From Bacteroidales bacterium (GTDB lineage: Bacteria > Bacteroidota > Bacteroidia > Bacteroidales > PUMT01): 64,000 nt of DNA. Location: positions 19,133 to 83,132 of the forward strand of contig SLCF01000002.1 in the NCBI GenBank assembly GCA_007125955.1. The letters are read 5' to 3'. This document shows, piece by piece, positions 42,491-53,553 of the stretch (its first letter is position 1; each line of letters opens with the position of its first letter). A model generated the notes under the pieces. That model was not told the origin of the DNA. It worked only from the letters and a program-made list of their open reading frames with translations, and made no database searches. The position numbers were made by a program, and so were the translations under genes.

Positions 42491-42547
42491 GTAAAATAGT
42501 AACAAAATTTAAAGCCAAAAAGTTGAATTACTTCAACAATAAAAGAT

Positions 42548-43597
42548 ATGAATAAAAAAGAGAAAAGAACAGAGTTGTCGGAGCTTGGGGAATTCGGGCT
42601 GATTGATCATCTTACAAAAGATTTGAAAAACAGACATAAAGAAACCGTTAAAGGTGTTGGTGATGATGCCGCCATTCTTGATTACGGCAATAAGCTTGTA
42701 GTTGCCACCAGCGACCTGCTGATGGAGGGTATTCACTTTGACCTGATGTACACCCCCCTTAAACATCTTGGATACAAAGCTGTAACCGTTAATCTTTCGG
42801 ATGTTTATGCTATGAACGGATATCCCAGGCAGATAATAATTTCCATAGCACTTTCCGCAAAGTTTTCCCTTGAACAGGTTGAAGAGCTTTACCGGGGCAT
42901 CAGGCTTGCCTGTGAAAGGTATAATGTAGACATTGCCGGAGGTGACACCACATCGTCAATGACAGGTTTGGCTATAAACATTACAGCTCTTGGTGAAGCG
43001 TCCGAAGGATCGACAGTATTTCGCAGCGGGGCTGTCAAAAATGATATCATATGCGTTTCGGGTGACCTCGGTGCTTCATATATGGGGCTCCAGGTGCTTG
43101 AAAGGGAAAAAAAGATATTCATGGAAGATCCTGAAATAAAACCGTTGCTTGAGGGATATGACTATGTTATTGAACGGCAGCTAAAGCCGGAGGCTAGAAG
43201 GGATGTAATCGAGTTCCTGTCTGAAAGGGAAGTCGTTCCCACATCAATGATCGATATTTCTGACGGACTCTCGTCAGAAATAAATCATATCTGCACAAAT
43301 TCAGGTAAAGGATGCAGACTCTTTGCCGAACATATACCATTTGACAATGAAACGGTTAAAGTTGCCGGAGAGATGAATATAGAGCCTCTGATGGCAGCGC
43401 TTAACGGCGGCGAGGATTATGAGCTGCTTTTCACAGTAAGGCCCGATGACTACAAAAAGATAAGCGATGTGGCGGTTATAAAGGCTATCGGACACATTAC
43501 AACGCCCGAAGAAGGGCTAAACCTGGTATCACCTGACGGCTCGGTGATAAAGCTCTCATCCGGAGGCTGGAATTCAATGGGGAAAAAGGGGAAGTGA
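42548..43597 (+). CDS. thiL: Thiamine-monophosphate kinase
   Basis: ELGEFGLIDHL, GVGDDAAIL, VNLSDVYAMNGYP, GGDTTSS. Confidence 0.96.
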   Translation: MNKKEKRTELSELGEFGLIDHLTKDLKNRHKETVKGVGDDAAILDYGNKLVVATSDLLMEGIHFDLMYTPLKHLGYKAVTVNLSDVYAMNGYPRQIIISIALSAKFSLEQVEELYRGIRLACERYNVDIAGGDTTSSMTGLAINITALGEASEGSTVFRSGAVKNDIICVSGDLGASYMGLQVLEREKKIFMEDPEIKPLLEGYDYVIERQLKPEARRDVIEFLSEREVVPTSMIDISDGLSSEINHICTNSGKGCRLFAEHIPFDNETVKVAGEMNIEPLMAALNGGEDYELLFTVRPDDYKKISDVAVIKAIGHITTPEEGLNLVSPDGSVIKLSSGGWNSMGKKGK

Positions 43598-46500
43598 TCA
43601 GAGGTTTTGCTTAACTTCAACCTCCCTGTATGCTTCAATAATGTCTCCTACCTTGATATCATTGAAGTTTTCAATGTTCAGACCGCACTCATAACCTGTT
43701 GCAACCTCTTTCACATCATCCTTATACCTCTTTAGAGACCCCAGCACACCGGTGTAAACCACAATTCCTTCACGAATCACCCTGACCTTCGAGTTGCGGT
43801 TGATTTTTCCCTCCTTCACAATACATCCGGCAACCCTTCCAACCTTGGAGATCTTGAACACATCCCTTATTTCAAGGGTAGCCACAATCTCCTCTTTTAT
43901 CTCAGGTATCAGCATACCTTCCATAGCCGACCTGATCTCATTTATTGCGTCGTAGATAATTGAATAGAGACGGATGTCGATCTCCTCTTTCTCGGCAAGC
44001 TTACGGGCAGACATTGAAGGTCTCACCTGAAAACCGACGATTATTGCATTGGAAGCTGCAGCAAGCAGTATATCCGATTCCGATATCTGTCCCACAGCCT
44101 TGTGGATTATCCTTACCTGTATCTGTTCGGCAGATAACTTGATAAGTGCATCCGAAATAGCTTCCACTGAACCGTCAACATCACCTTTAACAATAATGTT
44201 CAGCTCCTGGAAATTGCCGATTGCAATCCGCCTTCCAATCTCATCAAGTGTAATATGCTTTTGTGTACGAAGTCCCTGCTCCCTTTGAAGCTGTTCCCTC
44301 CTGTTTGCAATGTCCTTTGCTTCCCTGTCACTTGTCAGCACATTGAAATTATCGCCTGCCTGGGGAGCACCGTTGAGTCCGAGTATCAGCACCGGTGTTG
44401 AGGGGCCGGCTTCTTTTATACGCTTGCCCCTCTCGTTGTACATTGCCTTGACATGACCGTAGAATGTTCCGGCAAGCACCAGGTCGCCTACCTTTAGGGT
44501 TCCGCTCTGGACGAGCATGGTTGCAATATAACCCCTGCCCTTATCCAGTGATGACTCCACAACCGTTCCTGCAGCGTTTTTCGAAGGATTGGCTTTAAGT
44601 TCCTGTACTTCAGACTCAAGCAAGACCTTTTCAAGGAGAATATCGATGTTTTTTCCCTGTTTTGCAGATATTTCCTGAACCTGGTATTTCCCGCCCCAGT
44701 CTTCTGTCAAAAAGTTCATGTTTGCAAGCTGCTCCCTGATCCTTTCGGTATTGGCATTCGGCCTGTCTATCTTGTTGATGGCAAAAACAATTGGCACCCC
44801 TGCCGCATGGGCATGGTTTATAGCTTCCACCGTCTGGGGCATCACACTGTCATCCGCCGCTATAACGATTATTGCAACATCTGTAATCTTTGCACCGCGT
44901 GCACGCATTGCGGTAAATGCTTCGTGACCCGGAGTATCGAGAAAAGTTATATTCTTCCCGTTCTCAAGTTTTACGCTATATGCCCCGATATGCTGGGTGA
45001 TTCCTCCCGCTTCTCCGCCTATAACATTTGAATGCCTTATAAAGTCCAGCAAAGAAGTTTTCCCGTGGTCAACATGTCCCATAACCGTAACTATGGGCGA
45101 ACGCGGTTCCATTTCAGAAGGATCCCCTTCATCTTCTTTAACATCATCCTGCAAGTCTACACTTACAAACTCGGTTTTAAAATCGTACTCTTCAGCAACC
45201 AGCGAGATCGTTTCAGCATCAAGCCTCTGGTTTATTGACACGAAAAGTCCAAGGTTCATACAGGAGGAGATAATATCAGTAGCCGGCACATCCATCATGT
45301 TTGCCAGTTCGCTTACTGTAACGAATTCGGTAACCTTGAGAACATTCTTTTCCTTTTCCTGCCTCTCGGCGTCCTCACGCTGCCTGACACTCAGCTGCTC
45401 ACGTTTTTCACGCCTGTACCTGGAACCTTTTGATTTTCCTTTTGATGTGAGTCTTGATAAAGTATCCTTGATCTGTTTCTGTACATCCTCATCACTTATT
45501 TCGGGACGCAAAGCCTTACCTTTCTTTTTACTCTTCTTTTTCAGGGGTTCGTCTTGCTGCTTGCGCCCTTTCTTCTCTTTTTCTTTCTCCTTGCCTTCTA
45601 CAGCCACCTTCTGGTTATCCTTGCGAATTCTCTTTCTCCTCTTCTTTTTTGGTCTTCCTGTTTCACCTTCAGCAGACTGTTGCTTCTTCCTCTCTTCAGG
45701 TGAGGGGAGGTTTATTTTTCCCACTACCCTTACACCGCTGAGTTTCTGCACACTTGGCTTATATATCTCATCTTCAGCCTTTTTAGCTGCAGGTGCCTCT
45801 TCAGTCTCCGCCTCCTTTTCCTTTGCCGGAGGAGGTGTATCCTCTCTTTTATCTTTGGGTTTCTCAGGCTTCTCGACTTTATCCTCTTTCTTAACAGCTT
45901 TCTTTTCACCGGCTTTTTCGCTGACCGGTTCTTTCTTCTCTTTCTTCTCTTTCTTCTCTTTCTTTTCTTCCTTCTCTTTCTTTTTTTCCTTATCTTCCTT
46001 CTCTTTTAACTCTTCAGCAACTTTATCTGACTTTTCATCCTTTTTGGGCGGCTGCTTTTTCCTGCTGATTGAATCGAGGTCTATAGATCCCACTATCTTT
46101 AATTTTGAACCCCTCTCTTCTTTCTCATGCTGCTTTTCCGGTGCCTCTTTTTCCTCATCTTTTACTTCCTCTCCGGCAGGTTCCTTTTTAGATGGTTCAG
46201 ATGCACCCTCCTCTTTTTCTGAGGGCTTTTCAACATCACTCTCTTTTTCGCCGGGTTTTTCTTTTTCTTCAGTCACAACAGCTTTTTTCCCGGAAGTCTC
46301 CTTTATCAGCAATTCATCATCGCTCTCCGGTGAATCAGTTTCAGACTCCGTTTTTTCTGCATGAATATCATCAATTGACAATGCCTCCTTCCTTTCCCTG
46401 GAAATACGGAAACTCATCTTCTCGGACTCCTCCTTGACCTTTATCTCGGAGCTGTACTCCTTGAGCAAAAGGTTGTACTGTTCCTCTGTTACTTTCGTGT

Positions 46501-46618
46501 TAGGGTTTGCGTTGATATCATAACCCTTTTTCTTAAGGTAATCGACTATGGTCTGTATACCCAGGTTGAATTCCCGTGCAACTTTACTGAGTCGTTTTGT
46601 TTTTGTGACTTCTGACAT
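43598..46618 (-). CDS. infB: Translation initiation factor IF-2 with long charged N-terminal domain
   Basis: [43 protein letters not shown]; Lys/Glu-rich N-terminus. Confidence 0.98.
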   Translation of the reverse strand: MSEVTKTKRLSKVAREFNLGIQTIVDYLKKKGYDINANPNTKVTEEQYNLLLKEYSSEIKVKEESEKMSFRISRERKEALSIDDIHAEKTESETDSPESDDELLIKETSGKKAVVTEEKEKPGEKESDVEKPSEKEEGASEPSKKEPAGEEVKDEEKEAPEKQHEKEERGSKLKIVGSIDLDSISRKKQPPKKDEKSDKVAEELKEKEDKEKKKEKEEKKEKKEKKEKKEPVSEKAGEKKAVKKEDKVEKPEKPKDKREDTPPPAKEKEAETEEAPAAKKAEDEIYKPSVQKLSGVRVVGKINLPSPEERKKQQSAEGETGRPKKKRRKRIRKDNQKVAVEGKEKEKEKKGRKQQDEPLKKKSKKKGKALRPEISDEDVQKQIKDTLSRLTSKGKSKGSRYRREKREQLSVRQREDAERQEKEKNVLKVTEFVTVSELANMMDVPATDIISSCMNLGLFVSINQRLDAETISLVAEEYDFKTEFVSVDLQDDVKEDEGDPSEMEPRSPIVTVMGHVDHGKTSLLDFIRHSNVIGGEAGGITQHIGAYSVKLENGKNITFLDTPGHEAFTAMRARGAKITDVAIIVIAADDSVMPQTVEAINHAHAAGVPIVFAINKIDRPNANTERIREQLANMNFLTEDWGGKYQVQEISAKQGKNIDILLEKVLLESEVQELKANPSKNAAGTVVESSLDKGRGYIATMLVQSGTLKVGDLVLAGTFYGHVKAMYNERGKRIKEAGPSTPVLILGLNGAPQAGDNFNVLTSDREAKDIANRREQLQREQGLRTQKHITLDEIGRRIAIGNFQELNIIVKGDVDGSVEAISDALIKLSAEQIQVRIIHKAVGQISESDILLAAASNAIIVGFQVRPSMSARKLAEKEEIDIRLYSIIYDAINEIRSAMEGMLIPEIKEEIVATLEIRDVFKISKVGRVAGCIVKEGKINRNSKVRVIREGIVVYTGVLGSLKRYKDDVKEVATGYECGLNIENFNDIKVGDIIEAYREVEVKQNL
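45928..45981. repeat. Short 9-bp period tandem repeat (ttcttctct) inside infB
   Basis: ttctttcttctctttcttctctttcttctctttcttttc; encodes KKE repeats. Confidence 0.7.
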
Positions 46619-46669
46619 AAATAACCTCGCAGTTTATTGCCCCTCTTTAATAACTGTTTAAACTTCAAA

Positions 46670-47908
46670 TCATTCGAATTCCGCATTCAGAATTCTCATA
46701 ACATCACGCACAGTCTCCTCCTCCAGTTCAGTCCGTTTCATAAGATCCTCCACGGTAAGTTCGAGAACGCTTTTTGCAGTATCGCAACCTATAGATTTCA
46801 GTTCATCAATGACCCATGAATCCAGCTCATCTGCAAATTCATCCAGATTCACATCCTCTTCATCTTCTGTACCGCTTTCCCTGAAGACATCTATTTCATA
46901 ACCTGTTAGCTGACCTGCCAGCTTAATGTTCAGCCCTCCCTTCCCTATTGCAAGGGATACTTCATTGGGCTTGAGAAAAACCTCGGCGTGCTTTTCCTCT
47001 TCGTTTATTTTTATTGAACTTATCTTTGCAGGACTCAGAGACCTGGTAATATAAAGCTGTGTATTGTTTGTGAAATTGATAACATCAATATTTTCGTTTC
47101 TCAACTCCCTTACTATCCCGTGAATTCGTGACCCTTTCATCCCGACACACGCCCCAACCGGGTCTATCCTTTCGTCATACGATTCAACTGCCACCTTGGC
47201 ACGCTCCCCCGGCACACGAACTATCTTTTTTATTGTAATGAGCCCGTCAAAGATCTCCGGCACCTCAAGCTCAAAAAGCCGCTCCAGGAACACAGGTGAT
47301 GTGCGCGAAAGTATTATCAGCGGGGTATTGTTTCTCATCTCAACCCTTATTACAACCGCACGTATGGTATCGCCCTTTCGAAAGTAATCAGTTGGAATCT
47401 GTTCCTGTTTGGGCATTATAAGTTCATTTCCTTCATCGTCAATGACAAGTATTTCCCTTTTCCAAACCTGGTATACATCGCCTGTGACTACCTCACCGAT
47501 ACGGTCTTTGTATTTGAGATAAACATTGTTCTTTTCAAGCTCCATTATTCTTGATGTGAGGTTTTGCCTGAGCGACAAAATTGCTCTTCTGCCAAAATCA
47601 AGAAGCTTTACCTCATCTGTAACTTCTTCACCCACCTCATAGTCGGGATCAATCTCCTTTGCCTTCGACAGGGATATCTGGAGGTTAAAGTCCTCAACCT
47701 CCCCGTCAGGCACCACCTCACGGTTACGCCAGATCTCGAAGTCGCCCTTGTCAATATTGATTATAATATCAAAATTTTCATCCGTGCCGTACTTCTTTAA
47801 AAGCATATTTCTGAATACATCTTCCAGCACACTCATCATAGTAGCACGGTCAATATTTTTCAGTTCTTTAAATTCCGAAAAAGTGTCCGTCAAATTCAGG
47901 TTTTCCAT
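46670..47908 (-). CDS. nusA: Transcription termination/antitermination factor NusA
   Basis: RIDPVGACVGMKGSRIHGIVRELRNENIDVI KH region; next to rimP and infB. Confidence 0.97.
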   Translation of the reverse strand: MENLNLTDTFSEFKELKNIDRATMMSVLEDVFRNMLLKKYGTDENFDIIINIDKGDFEIWRNREVVPDGEVEDFNLQISLSKAKEIDPDYEVGEEVTDEVKLLDFGRRAILSLRQNLTSRIMELEKNNVYLKYKDRIGEVVTGDVYQVWKREILVIDDEGNELIMPKQEQIPTDYFRKGDTIRAVVIRVEMRNNTPLIILSRTSPVFLERLFELEVPEIFDGLITIKKIVRVPGERAKVAVESYDERIDPVGACVGMKGSRIHGIVRELRNENIDVINFTNNTQLYITRSLSPAKISSIKINEEEKHAEVFLKPNEVSLAIGKGGLNIKLAGQLTGYEIDVFRESGTEDEEDVNLDEFADELDSWVIDELKSIGCDTAKSVLELTVEDLMKRTELEEETVRDVMRILNAEFE

Positions 47909-47923
47909 TTCAAGTCTCTTTTA

Positions 47924-48382
47924 TCAAAATTCTATAAGAAGCCTGGTAGCCTTTACAGATTCAAACTCAAATTCTCTCTTTATTATTTTTTCAACAGGAC
48001 GCTTCCTGCCGGTTTTTTCCTTTATCTTTTCATCAATTGTGAAACCTTCATCCTTTACTTCCTTAAGCACTCCCTTGTGCTTTGCTCCTTCCCGGGTAAC
48101 TACCTCAACTATGTTTCCCAGGTTCTTCAGGTATTGCCTTATCACCACGAAAGGTTCTGACAAGCCGGGTGATGAAACCTCCAGCTCAAAATCTTCATTA
48201 TCCCTGTCCAGGCTCTTTTCAATCAACCTGTTCATTCGGACACAATCATCAATAGTCACACCCTCTTCATTGTCAATATTTATCGTTATCCTGTTTGATG
48301 GGGTGACCTTAACCTTTACCAGGAACATCCCGCTGTCCAGGTTGTTTTCAACAATCTCCCTTATCAATCCGGCATCTATCAT
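47924..48382 (-). CDS. rimP: Ribosome maturation factor RimP
   Basis: FELEVSSPGLSEPF motif; nusA/infB context. Confidence 0.93.
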   Translation of the reverse strand: MIDAGLIREIVENNLDSGMFLVKVKVTPSNRITINIDNEEGVTIDDCVRMNRLIEKSLDRDNEDFELEVSSPGLSEPFVVIRQYLKNLGNIVEVVTREGAKHKGVLKEVKDEGFTIDEKIKEKTGRKRPVEKIIKREFEFESVKATRLLIEF

Positions 48383-48575
48383 GGCTTAACCTCTATTCAA
48401 ATTTCAGCTGCAAACAGATAATCCACTGAATTAATTTCGTTAACCGCTGCTTAGCCCGCAACCGGTCAGACTGCAGTTTTTGCCAAAAACCCCGGCTTAT
48501 GCCTGCTGTAATTTAAATCTTTTTAATTAACGTTTGTTGGTTTACAGCTTTTTTAACAGCACTGATTTATATAAA

Positions 48576-48597
48576 ATAGGGGACTATTGTCCCCTAT
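48576..48597. promoter_or_regulatory. Perfect 9-bp hairpin in divergent intergenic region
   Basis: ataggggac-tatt-gtcccctat. Confidence 0.45.
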
Positions 48598-48820
48598 ACA
48601 CTATTTCTTCACCGCAATCATCCGCAAAGCTAATAAAATAATGTTTAAAATACAAAAATATTATATTGAAAGTTAGTACTTTTATAGTGGTGGAATTCTC
48701 TATTGAGAAAACTTCATTATTTTTGCCACCGGACTGACAGAGCCCGGAGTGTAATATGTTGTTTTACCGTAACAACCGTTAAATCTCCAATAATGCAATA
48801 TTATAACCCTGACAAATTCA

Positions 48821-50077
48821 GTGAGTAAAAACCTGACCAATAAAAGAAAAATAATAAACGATCCGGTTCACGGATTCATTGAAATATCGTCCGGGCTCAT
48901 TTTCGACCTGATAGAGCATCCTGCATTTCAAAGGTTGAGAAGAATAAAGCAACTCGGGCTTACAAATTTTGTTTATCCGGGCGCAACACATACGCGTTTC
49001 CAGCACGCTCTCGGTGCAGCTCACCTGATGAGGTCGGGTATTGACATTATCAGGCAAAAAGGGCACGAAATAACCGATGAGGAGGCTGAGGCAGCCATTA
49101 TGGCCATTCTGCTCCACGATATCGGTCACGGCCCCTTTTCTCATGCACTCGAGTTCTCTATAATACAGAACATTACCCACGAACACATGTCATCTGTCTA
49201 TTTTGATGTTCTGAACCGCCGTTATAACGGAAGTCTGGATAAAGCCAAAGATGTTTTTAACGGTACATATAAAAAGAAATTCCTGCACCAGCTTGTTTCA
49301 GGCCAGCTTGATGTAGACCGGCTTGATTATCTTAAACGCGATAGTTTTTTCACAGGGGTTACAGAGGGTGTTATAGGTTCAGAGCGGATTATTAAAATGC
49401 TGAATGTTCATGATGACAAACTGGTAATAGATGCCAAAGGGATCTACTCTATAGAAAAGTTCCTGATAGCCCGGCGGTTAATGTACTGGCAGGTCTATTT
49501 CCATAAAACAGTCATTGCAGCTGAATACCTTCTTGTAATGCTGCTGAAAAGGGCAAGGGAGCTTGCACTTGCAGGGGAAAAACTTTTTTCAACCCCACCT
49601 CTCGGATTTTTTCTTTCAAACAGTATAAATAAAAAAGATCTGAAAGATCCCGCTCTGCTGGATGAAATTGTTCATCACTACACCATGCTTGATGATGATG
49701 ATATAACAAGCTCTGCCAAGGTCTGGACGGAGCATTCGGATCCCGTACTTTCAACGCTGGCAGGCAACCTTGTAAACCGGAAACTCTTTCGCGTTGAAAT
49801 TGGCGACACACCTTACAGCACTGAACATGCTGGAAGGATAAAAGAAAAAATAATGAAAAAGTACGGTATCAACGAGCATGAAGCTTCACATTTCGTCTTT
49901 TCCGACGAGATAACCAACCATGCCTACAGCGGGGAAGACGAAAATATTTGCATTCTCCACAAGAACGGGAAACTGGTTGATATAGCCGGGGCTTCTGATA
50001 TGTTCAACGTATCGCTTTTGTCAAAAATCACAAAAAAATATTTTATTTGCTTCCCGAAAGAGATTGAAACATTTTAA
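48821..50077 (+). CDS. HD-domain phosphohydrolase (dNTPase/SAMHD1-like)
   Basis: DPVHGFIEI, HTRFQHALG, LLHDIGHGPFSH, DVDRLDYLKRD; GTG start. Confidence 0.92.
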   Translation: MSKNLTNKRKIINDPVHGFIEISSGLIFDLIEHPAFQRLRRIKQLGLTNFVYPGATHTRFQHALGAAHLMRSGIDIIRQKGHEITDEEAEAAIMAILLHDIGHGPFSHALEFSIIQNITHEHMSSVYFDVLNRRYNGSLDKAKDVFNGTYKKKFLHQLVSGQLDVDRLDYLKRDSFFTGVTEGVIGSERIIKMLNVHDDKLVIDAKGIYSIEKFLIARRLMYWQVYFHKTVIAAEYLLVMLLKRARELALAGEKLFSTPPLGFFLSNSINKKDLKDPALLDEIVHHYTMLDDDDITSSAKVWTEHSDPVLSTLAGNLVNRKLFRVEIGDTPYSTEHAGRIKEKIMKKYGINEHEASHFVFSDEITNHAYSGEDENICILHKNGKLVDIAGASDMFNVSLLSKITKKYFICFPKEIETF

Positions 50078-50122
50078 AATATTAGTTTTGCATTTAATAT
50101 GATATTGTAAATTTTTTTAATT

Positions 50123-51169
50123 ATGCAAATGGAGTTCACGGCAAAGAGGATTGCCGAATACTTAAACGGTGAAGTGGTAGGCAACCCCAATGAAAAGATC
50201 CTGAATGTTTCCAGGATAGAAGAAGGGGAACCAGGCGGGCTTGCATTCCTTGCAAATCCTAAATATGAAAAGTACATATACAGTACTCAGGCATCGGTTG
50301 TGATAGTAAACCGGGATTTCGAGCCGTCACAACCTGTGAGCTGCACTCTCATTAAAGTAGATAATTCATACCAGGCTATCGCCGAACTTCTGGAGATGAA
50401 AGAAAAGTCGAAACCGGGGAAGAAAGGAATAGATAAATCGGCCCAAACCGACACGTCCGCTACTATTGGAAAAAATGTATACATCGGCCATTTTTCAGTT
50501 GTTTCGGAAAATACTGTTATAGGCAACAATGTAAAGATATACCCCCAGACCTATATAGGGGAGGACGTAATTATTGGTGACAACACCATAATATATCCGG
50601 GTGTTAAAATTTACAACGATTGCATTATTGGCAAAAATTGCATTATTCATGCCGGTTCGGTGTTAGGCAGCGACGGGTTTGGATTTGCGCCAATGGATGA
50701 CAACAACTATAAGAAGATCCCCCAGGTAGGGAATGTCATACTTGAAGATAATGTGGAGGTAGGAGCAAACACAACAATTGACAGGGCAATGATGGGATCT
50801 ACAATAATCCGCAGGGGCACAAAGCTGGACAATCTCATTCAGGTAGCTCACAATGTCAATATAGGGGAGAATACGGTTATAGCAGCTCAAAGCGGTATTG
50901 CCGGATCCACCAGGATAGGCAGCAACTGCATGTTCGGCGGACAGGTAGGTGTGTCCGGGCATTTAACCGTTGCCAGCGGTGTGAAGGCAGCTGCACAGTC
51001 AGGAATCGCATCCAGCGTTACCAAAGACAATGAAGTTATTCAGGGATCACCAAGCCTCAATGCAGGTGAATTTAAACGTTCATATGTGCTGTTTAAAAAG
51101 CTCCCCGAACTGAGAGAACAGATAAGCAGGCTTCAGGAGCAGATTAATGAACTGAAAAAAAAGTTATGA
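50123..51169 (+). CDS. lpxD: UDP-3-O-(3-hydroxyacyl)glucosamine N-acyltransferase
   Basis: Left-handed beta-helix hexapeptides; [25 protein letters not shown]. Confidence 0.96.
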   Translation: MQMEFTAKRIAEYLNGEVVGNPNEKILNVSRIEEGEPGGLAFLANPKYEKYIYSTQASVVIVNRDFEPSQPVSCTLIKVDNSYQAIAELLEMKEKSKPGKKGIDKSAQTDTSATIGKNVYIGHFSVVSENTVIGNNVKIYPQTYIGEDVIIGDNTIIYPGVKIYNDCIIGKNCIIHAGSVLGSDGFGFAPMDDNNYKKIPQVGNVILEDNVEVGANTTIDRAMMGSTIIRRGTKLDNLIQVAHNVNIGENTVIAAQSGIAGSTRIGSNCMFGGQVGVSGHLTVASGVKAAAQSGIASSVTKDNEVIQGSPSLNAGEFKRSYVLFKKLPELREQISRLQEQINELKKKL

Positions 51170-51227
51170 CAATCTCATCTCTGTCCCGGCCTGTTTGTTG
51201 AAGATCAGCATCTCAATGGTTCAAACT

Positions 51228-51255
51228 AAAGAAAAGCCTGCCGGGTTTTTCTTTT
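51228..51255 (+). terminator. Candidate intrinsic terminator between lpxD and lpxC/fabZ
   Basis: aaagaaaagcc-tgcc-gggtttttctttttttttt; AT-rich stem with T-tract. Confidence 0.45.
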
Positions 51256-51300
51256 TTTTTGTATATTGCGGCGTTTTATTTTTATACCTACACAAACATT

Positions 51301-52737
51301 ATGTCAGATAAGCAGAAAACATTGAAAAAACCGATAACCCTTACCGGCAAGGGTTTACATACAGGAATGCAGGTTGAATTGACATTCAGGCCTGCCCCTG
51401 AAAATCATGGTTGCAAATTCAGGAGGATCGATCTGGATGGGACTCCAACAGTTAATGCAGCAGCTGAAAATGTTGCTGATACATCACGCGGTACAACCCT
51501 CGAGGAAAACGGTGTAAGGGTTGCCACTGTAGAGCATGTTATGGCTGCCCTTTACGGACTTGGAATTGACAATGTCATTATGGAGATAAACAAGGCTGAA
51601 GCTCCGATAATTGACGGCAGCTCCAAGTTCATTATAAAAGCTATAAAGGAAGCAGGAATTATAGAACAGAAAGAAGAAAAGAGGTACTTTGAAATAAAGG
51701 AAAAGATCAGCTATATTGACGAAAAGAAAGGAGTAGAAATAGTTGCTTTCCCTGACGACAAGCTGTCGGTTAATGTTTTGATAGACTACAACTCAAAAGT
51801 TCTGGGCAATCAGTATGCAACTCTCAACAATCTTTCGGAGTTCGAAAATGAGATCGCTTCCTGCCGCACTTTTGTGTTTTTCCATGAGCTTGAATTCCTC
51901 TTGAAAAACAATCTCATAAAAGGAGGTGACCTCGACAATGCTATAGTAATTCTGGAAAAGGAAGTCCCGCAGGAAGAGCTTGACAGGATAGCCGACCTGT
52001 TTAAAAAACCCCGGATACGAAGAAAACCTGAAGGGGTTCTTAACAATCTGGATCTTTATTTCAGTAACGAACCGGCACGTCATAAGCTTCTTGACCTTAT
52101 GGGCGACATTTCCCTGATAGGGCGCCCTGTAAAAGGGAAGATAGTGGCATCAAGGCCCGGACACTATGCAAATAACCAGTTTGCTTTACAGGTTAAAAAA
52201 ATGATGCAGCAGGAAGAAGGAAAGATGACTGTTCCTGTATATAACCCGGAAATACCGCCGGTTTATAATGTAGGTGATATAATGGGCCTGCTCCCCCACA
52301 GGCCGCCTTTTCTCCTGGTGGACAAGATACTGGAAATAACTGATTCCAGTATTGTCGGACTGAAAAATGTCACCATGAACGAAGATTTTTTTACCGGACA
52401 CTTCCCCAGAGAGCCAATTATGCCGGGAGTGCTTCAGATAGAAGCAATGGCACAGGTTGGGGGTATCCTTGCACTGAACAGTGTACCTGACCCGGATAAT
52501 TATTCGACCTATTTCCTGAAAATTGACAAAGTGAAGTTCAAACACAAGGTTGTCCCCGGCGACACCCTTCTTTTCCACCTTGAAAGTCTTGCCCCCATAA
52601 GACGTGGTATAGTGCACATGTTCGGCCAGGGGTTTGTGGGAGACAAAGTTGTGACGGAAGGGGAACTGATGGCAAGAATAGTGAAAAACAGCAATCCTGC
52701 TGACAAGAAAAGAACAGAAAAAGACAAAAAACAATAA
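51301..52737 (+). CDS. lpxC/fabZ: Bifunctional LpxC deacetylase / FabZ 3-hydroxyacyl-ACP dehydratase
   Basis: LpxC EHVMAALYGLGIDN and HKLLDLMGD; FabZ LLPHRPPFLLVDK, GHFPREPIMPGVLQIEAMAQ; ORF extends to 51259. Confidence 0.97.
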   Translation: MSDKQKTLKKPITLTGKGLHTGMQVELTFRPAPENHGCKFRRIDLDGTPTVNAAAENVADTSRGTTLEENGVRVATVEHVMAALYGLGIDNVIMEINKAEAPIIDGSSKFIIKAIKEAGIIEQKEEKRYFEIKEKISYIDEKKGVEIVAFPDDKLSVNVLIDYNSKVLGNQYATLNNLSEFENEIASCRTFVFFHELEFLLKNNLIKGGDLDNAIVILEKEVPQEELDRIADLFKKPRIRRKPEGVLNNLDLYFSNEPARHKLLDLMGDISLIGRPVKGKIVASRPGHYANNQFALQVKKMMQQEEGKMTVPVYNPEIPPVYNVGDIMGLLPHRPPFLLVDKILEITDSSIVGLKNVTMNEDFFTGHFPREPIMPGVLQIEAMAQVGGILALNSVPDPDNYSTYFLKIDKVKFKHKVVPGDTLLFHLESLAPIRRGIVHMFGQGFVGDKVVTEGELMARIVKNSNPADKKRTEKDKKQ

Positions 52738-52752
52738 ACCCATTTTGCACTC

Positions 52753-53553
52753 ATGCATAAAGAGTTAAATGTAATCCACCCCAATGCAAAAATTGGAAAT
52801 AATGTAACTGTAGAACCCTTCTCAACAATAGCAGCCGATGTTGAAATCGGTGACGGCACCTGGGTGGGGCCGAACGTTACCGTAATGGATGGAGCACGCA
52901 TAGGAAAAAACTGTAAAATATTTCCGGGAGCCGTTATAGCCGGAATACCGCAAGACCTTAAATTCAGGGGGGAAAAGACAACTGCAGAAATCGGAGACAA
53001 TACCGTTATCCGCGAATGTGTAACAGTAAACAGGGGGACGGCATCGAGGGGAAATACCATGATAGGAAAGAACTGCCTGATCATGGCCTATGTTCATGTG
53101 GCACACGACTGCTCCATAGGCAATTATTGCATACTTGTGAACAATGTGGGACTTGCCGGTGAAGTGGTGGTAGAAGACTTTGTTATAATAGGAGGAATGT
53201 CTGCAGTTCACCAGTTTTCCAAAATAGGTACCCACTCAATGATAGGGGGGACTTCAAAGATAAGGCAGGATGTACCGCCGTACATAAAAGCTTCCAAGGA
53301 TCCGCTCTCTTATGTGGGGATCAACTCCGTAGGGCTCAGAAGGAGAAATTTCTCAAACGAGATAATTTACAATATAAATGACGCCTACAGGATTATTTAC
53401 CAGCAGGGACTGAATACTTCAAATGCACTGAAAAAAGTGGAAGATACAATACCTGCTTCTCCGGAGCGGGACAAAATTATCAGCTTTATAAGCAGTTCGG
53501 AACGTGGTATTATAAGAGGGTGGACAGGTGAAAGTGATGAGGACGAACTGTAA
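52753..53553 (+). CDS. lpxA: Acyl-ACP--UDP-N-acetylglucosamine O-acyltransferase
   Basis: VHPNAKIG-like IHPNAKIG, HVAHDCSIGNYC, GLRRRNFS. Confidence 0.96.
   Translation: MHKELNVIHPNAKIGNNVTVEPFSTIAADVEIGDGTWVGPNVTVMDGARIGKNCKIFPGAVIAGIPQDLKFRGEKTTAEIGDNTVIRECVTVNRGTASRGNTMIGKNCLIMAYVHVAHDCSIGNYCILVNNVGLAGEVVVEDFVIIGGMSAVHQFSKIGTHSMIGGTSKIRQDVPPYIKASKDPLSYVGINSVGLRRRNFSNEIIYNINDAYRIIYQQGLNTSNALKKVEDTIPASPERDKIISFISSSERGIIRGWTGESDEDEL

Noticed and set aside
44997-46364. 455-aa plus-strand ORF, Ser/Phe-rich
   Set aside because: Exact antisense of the Lys/Glu-rich infB N-terminus; composition is the mirror of that repeat, no family motif.
51301-52737. LpxC-FabZ fusion as a novelty
   Set aside because: Already known as a typical Bacteroidetes arrangement.
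53095-53115. Sigma-54-like promoter tggcacacgactgct
   Set aside because: Inside the lpxA coding region and off-consensus at the -12 element.
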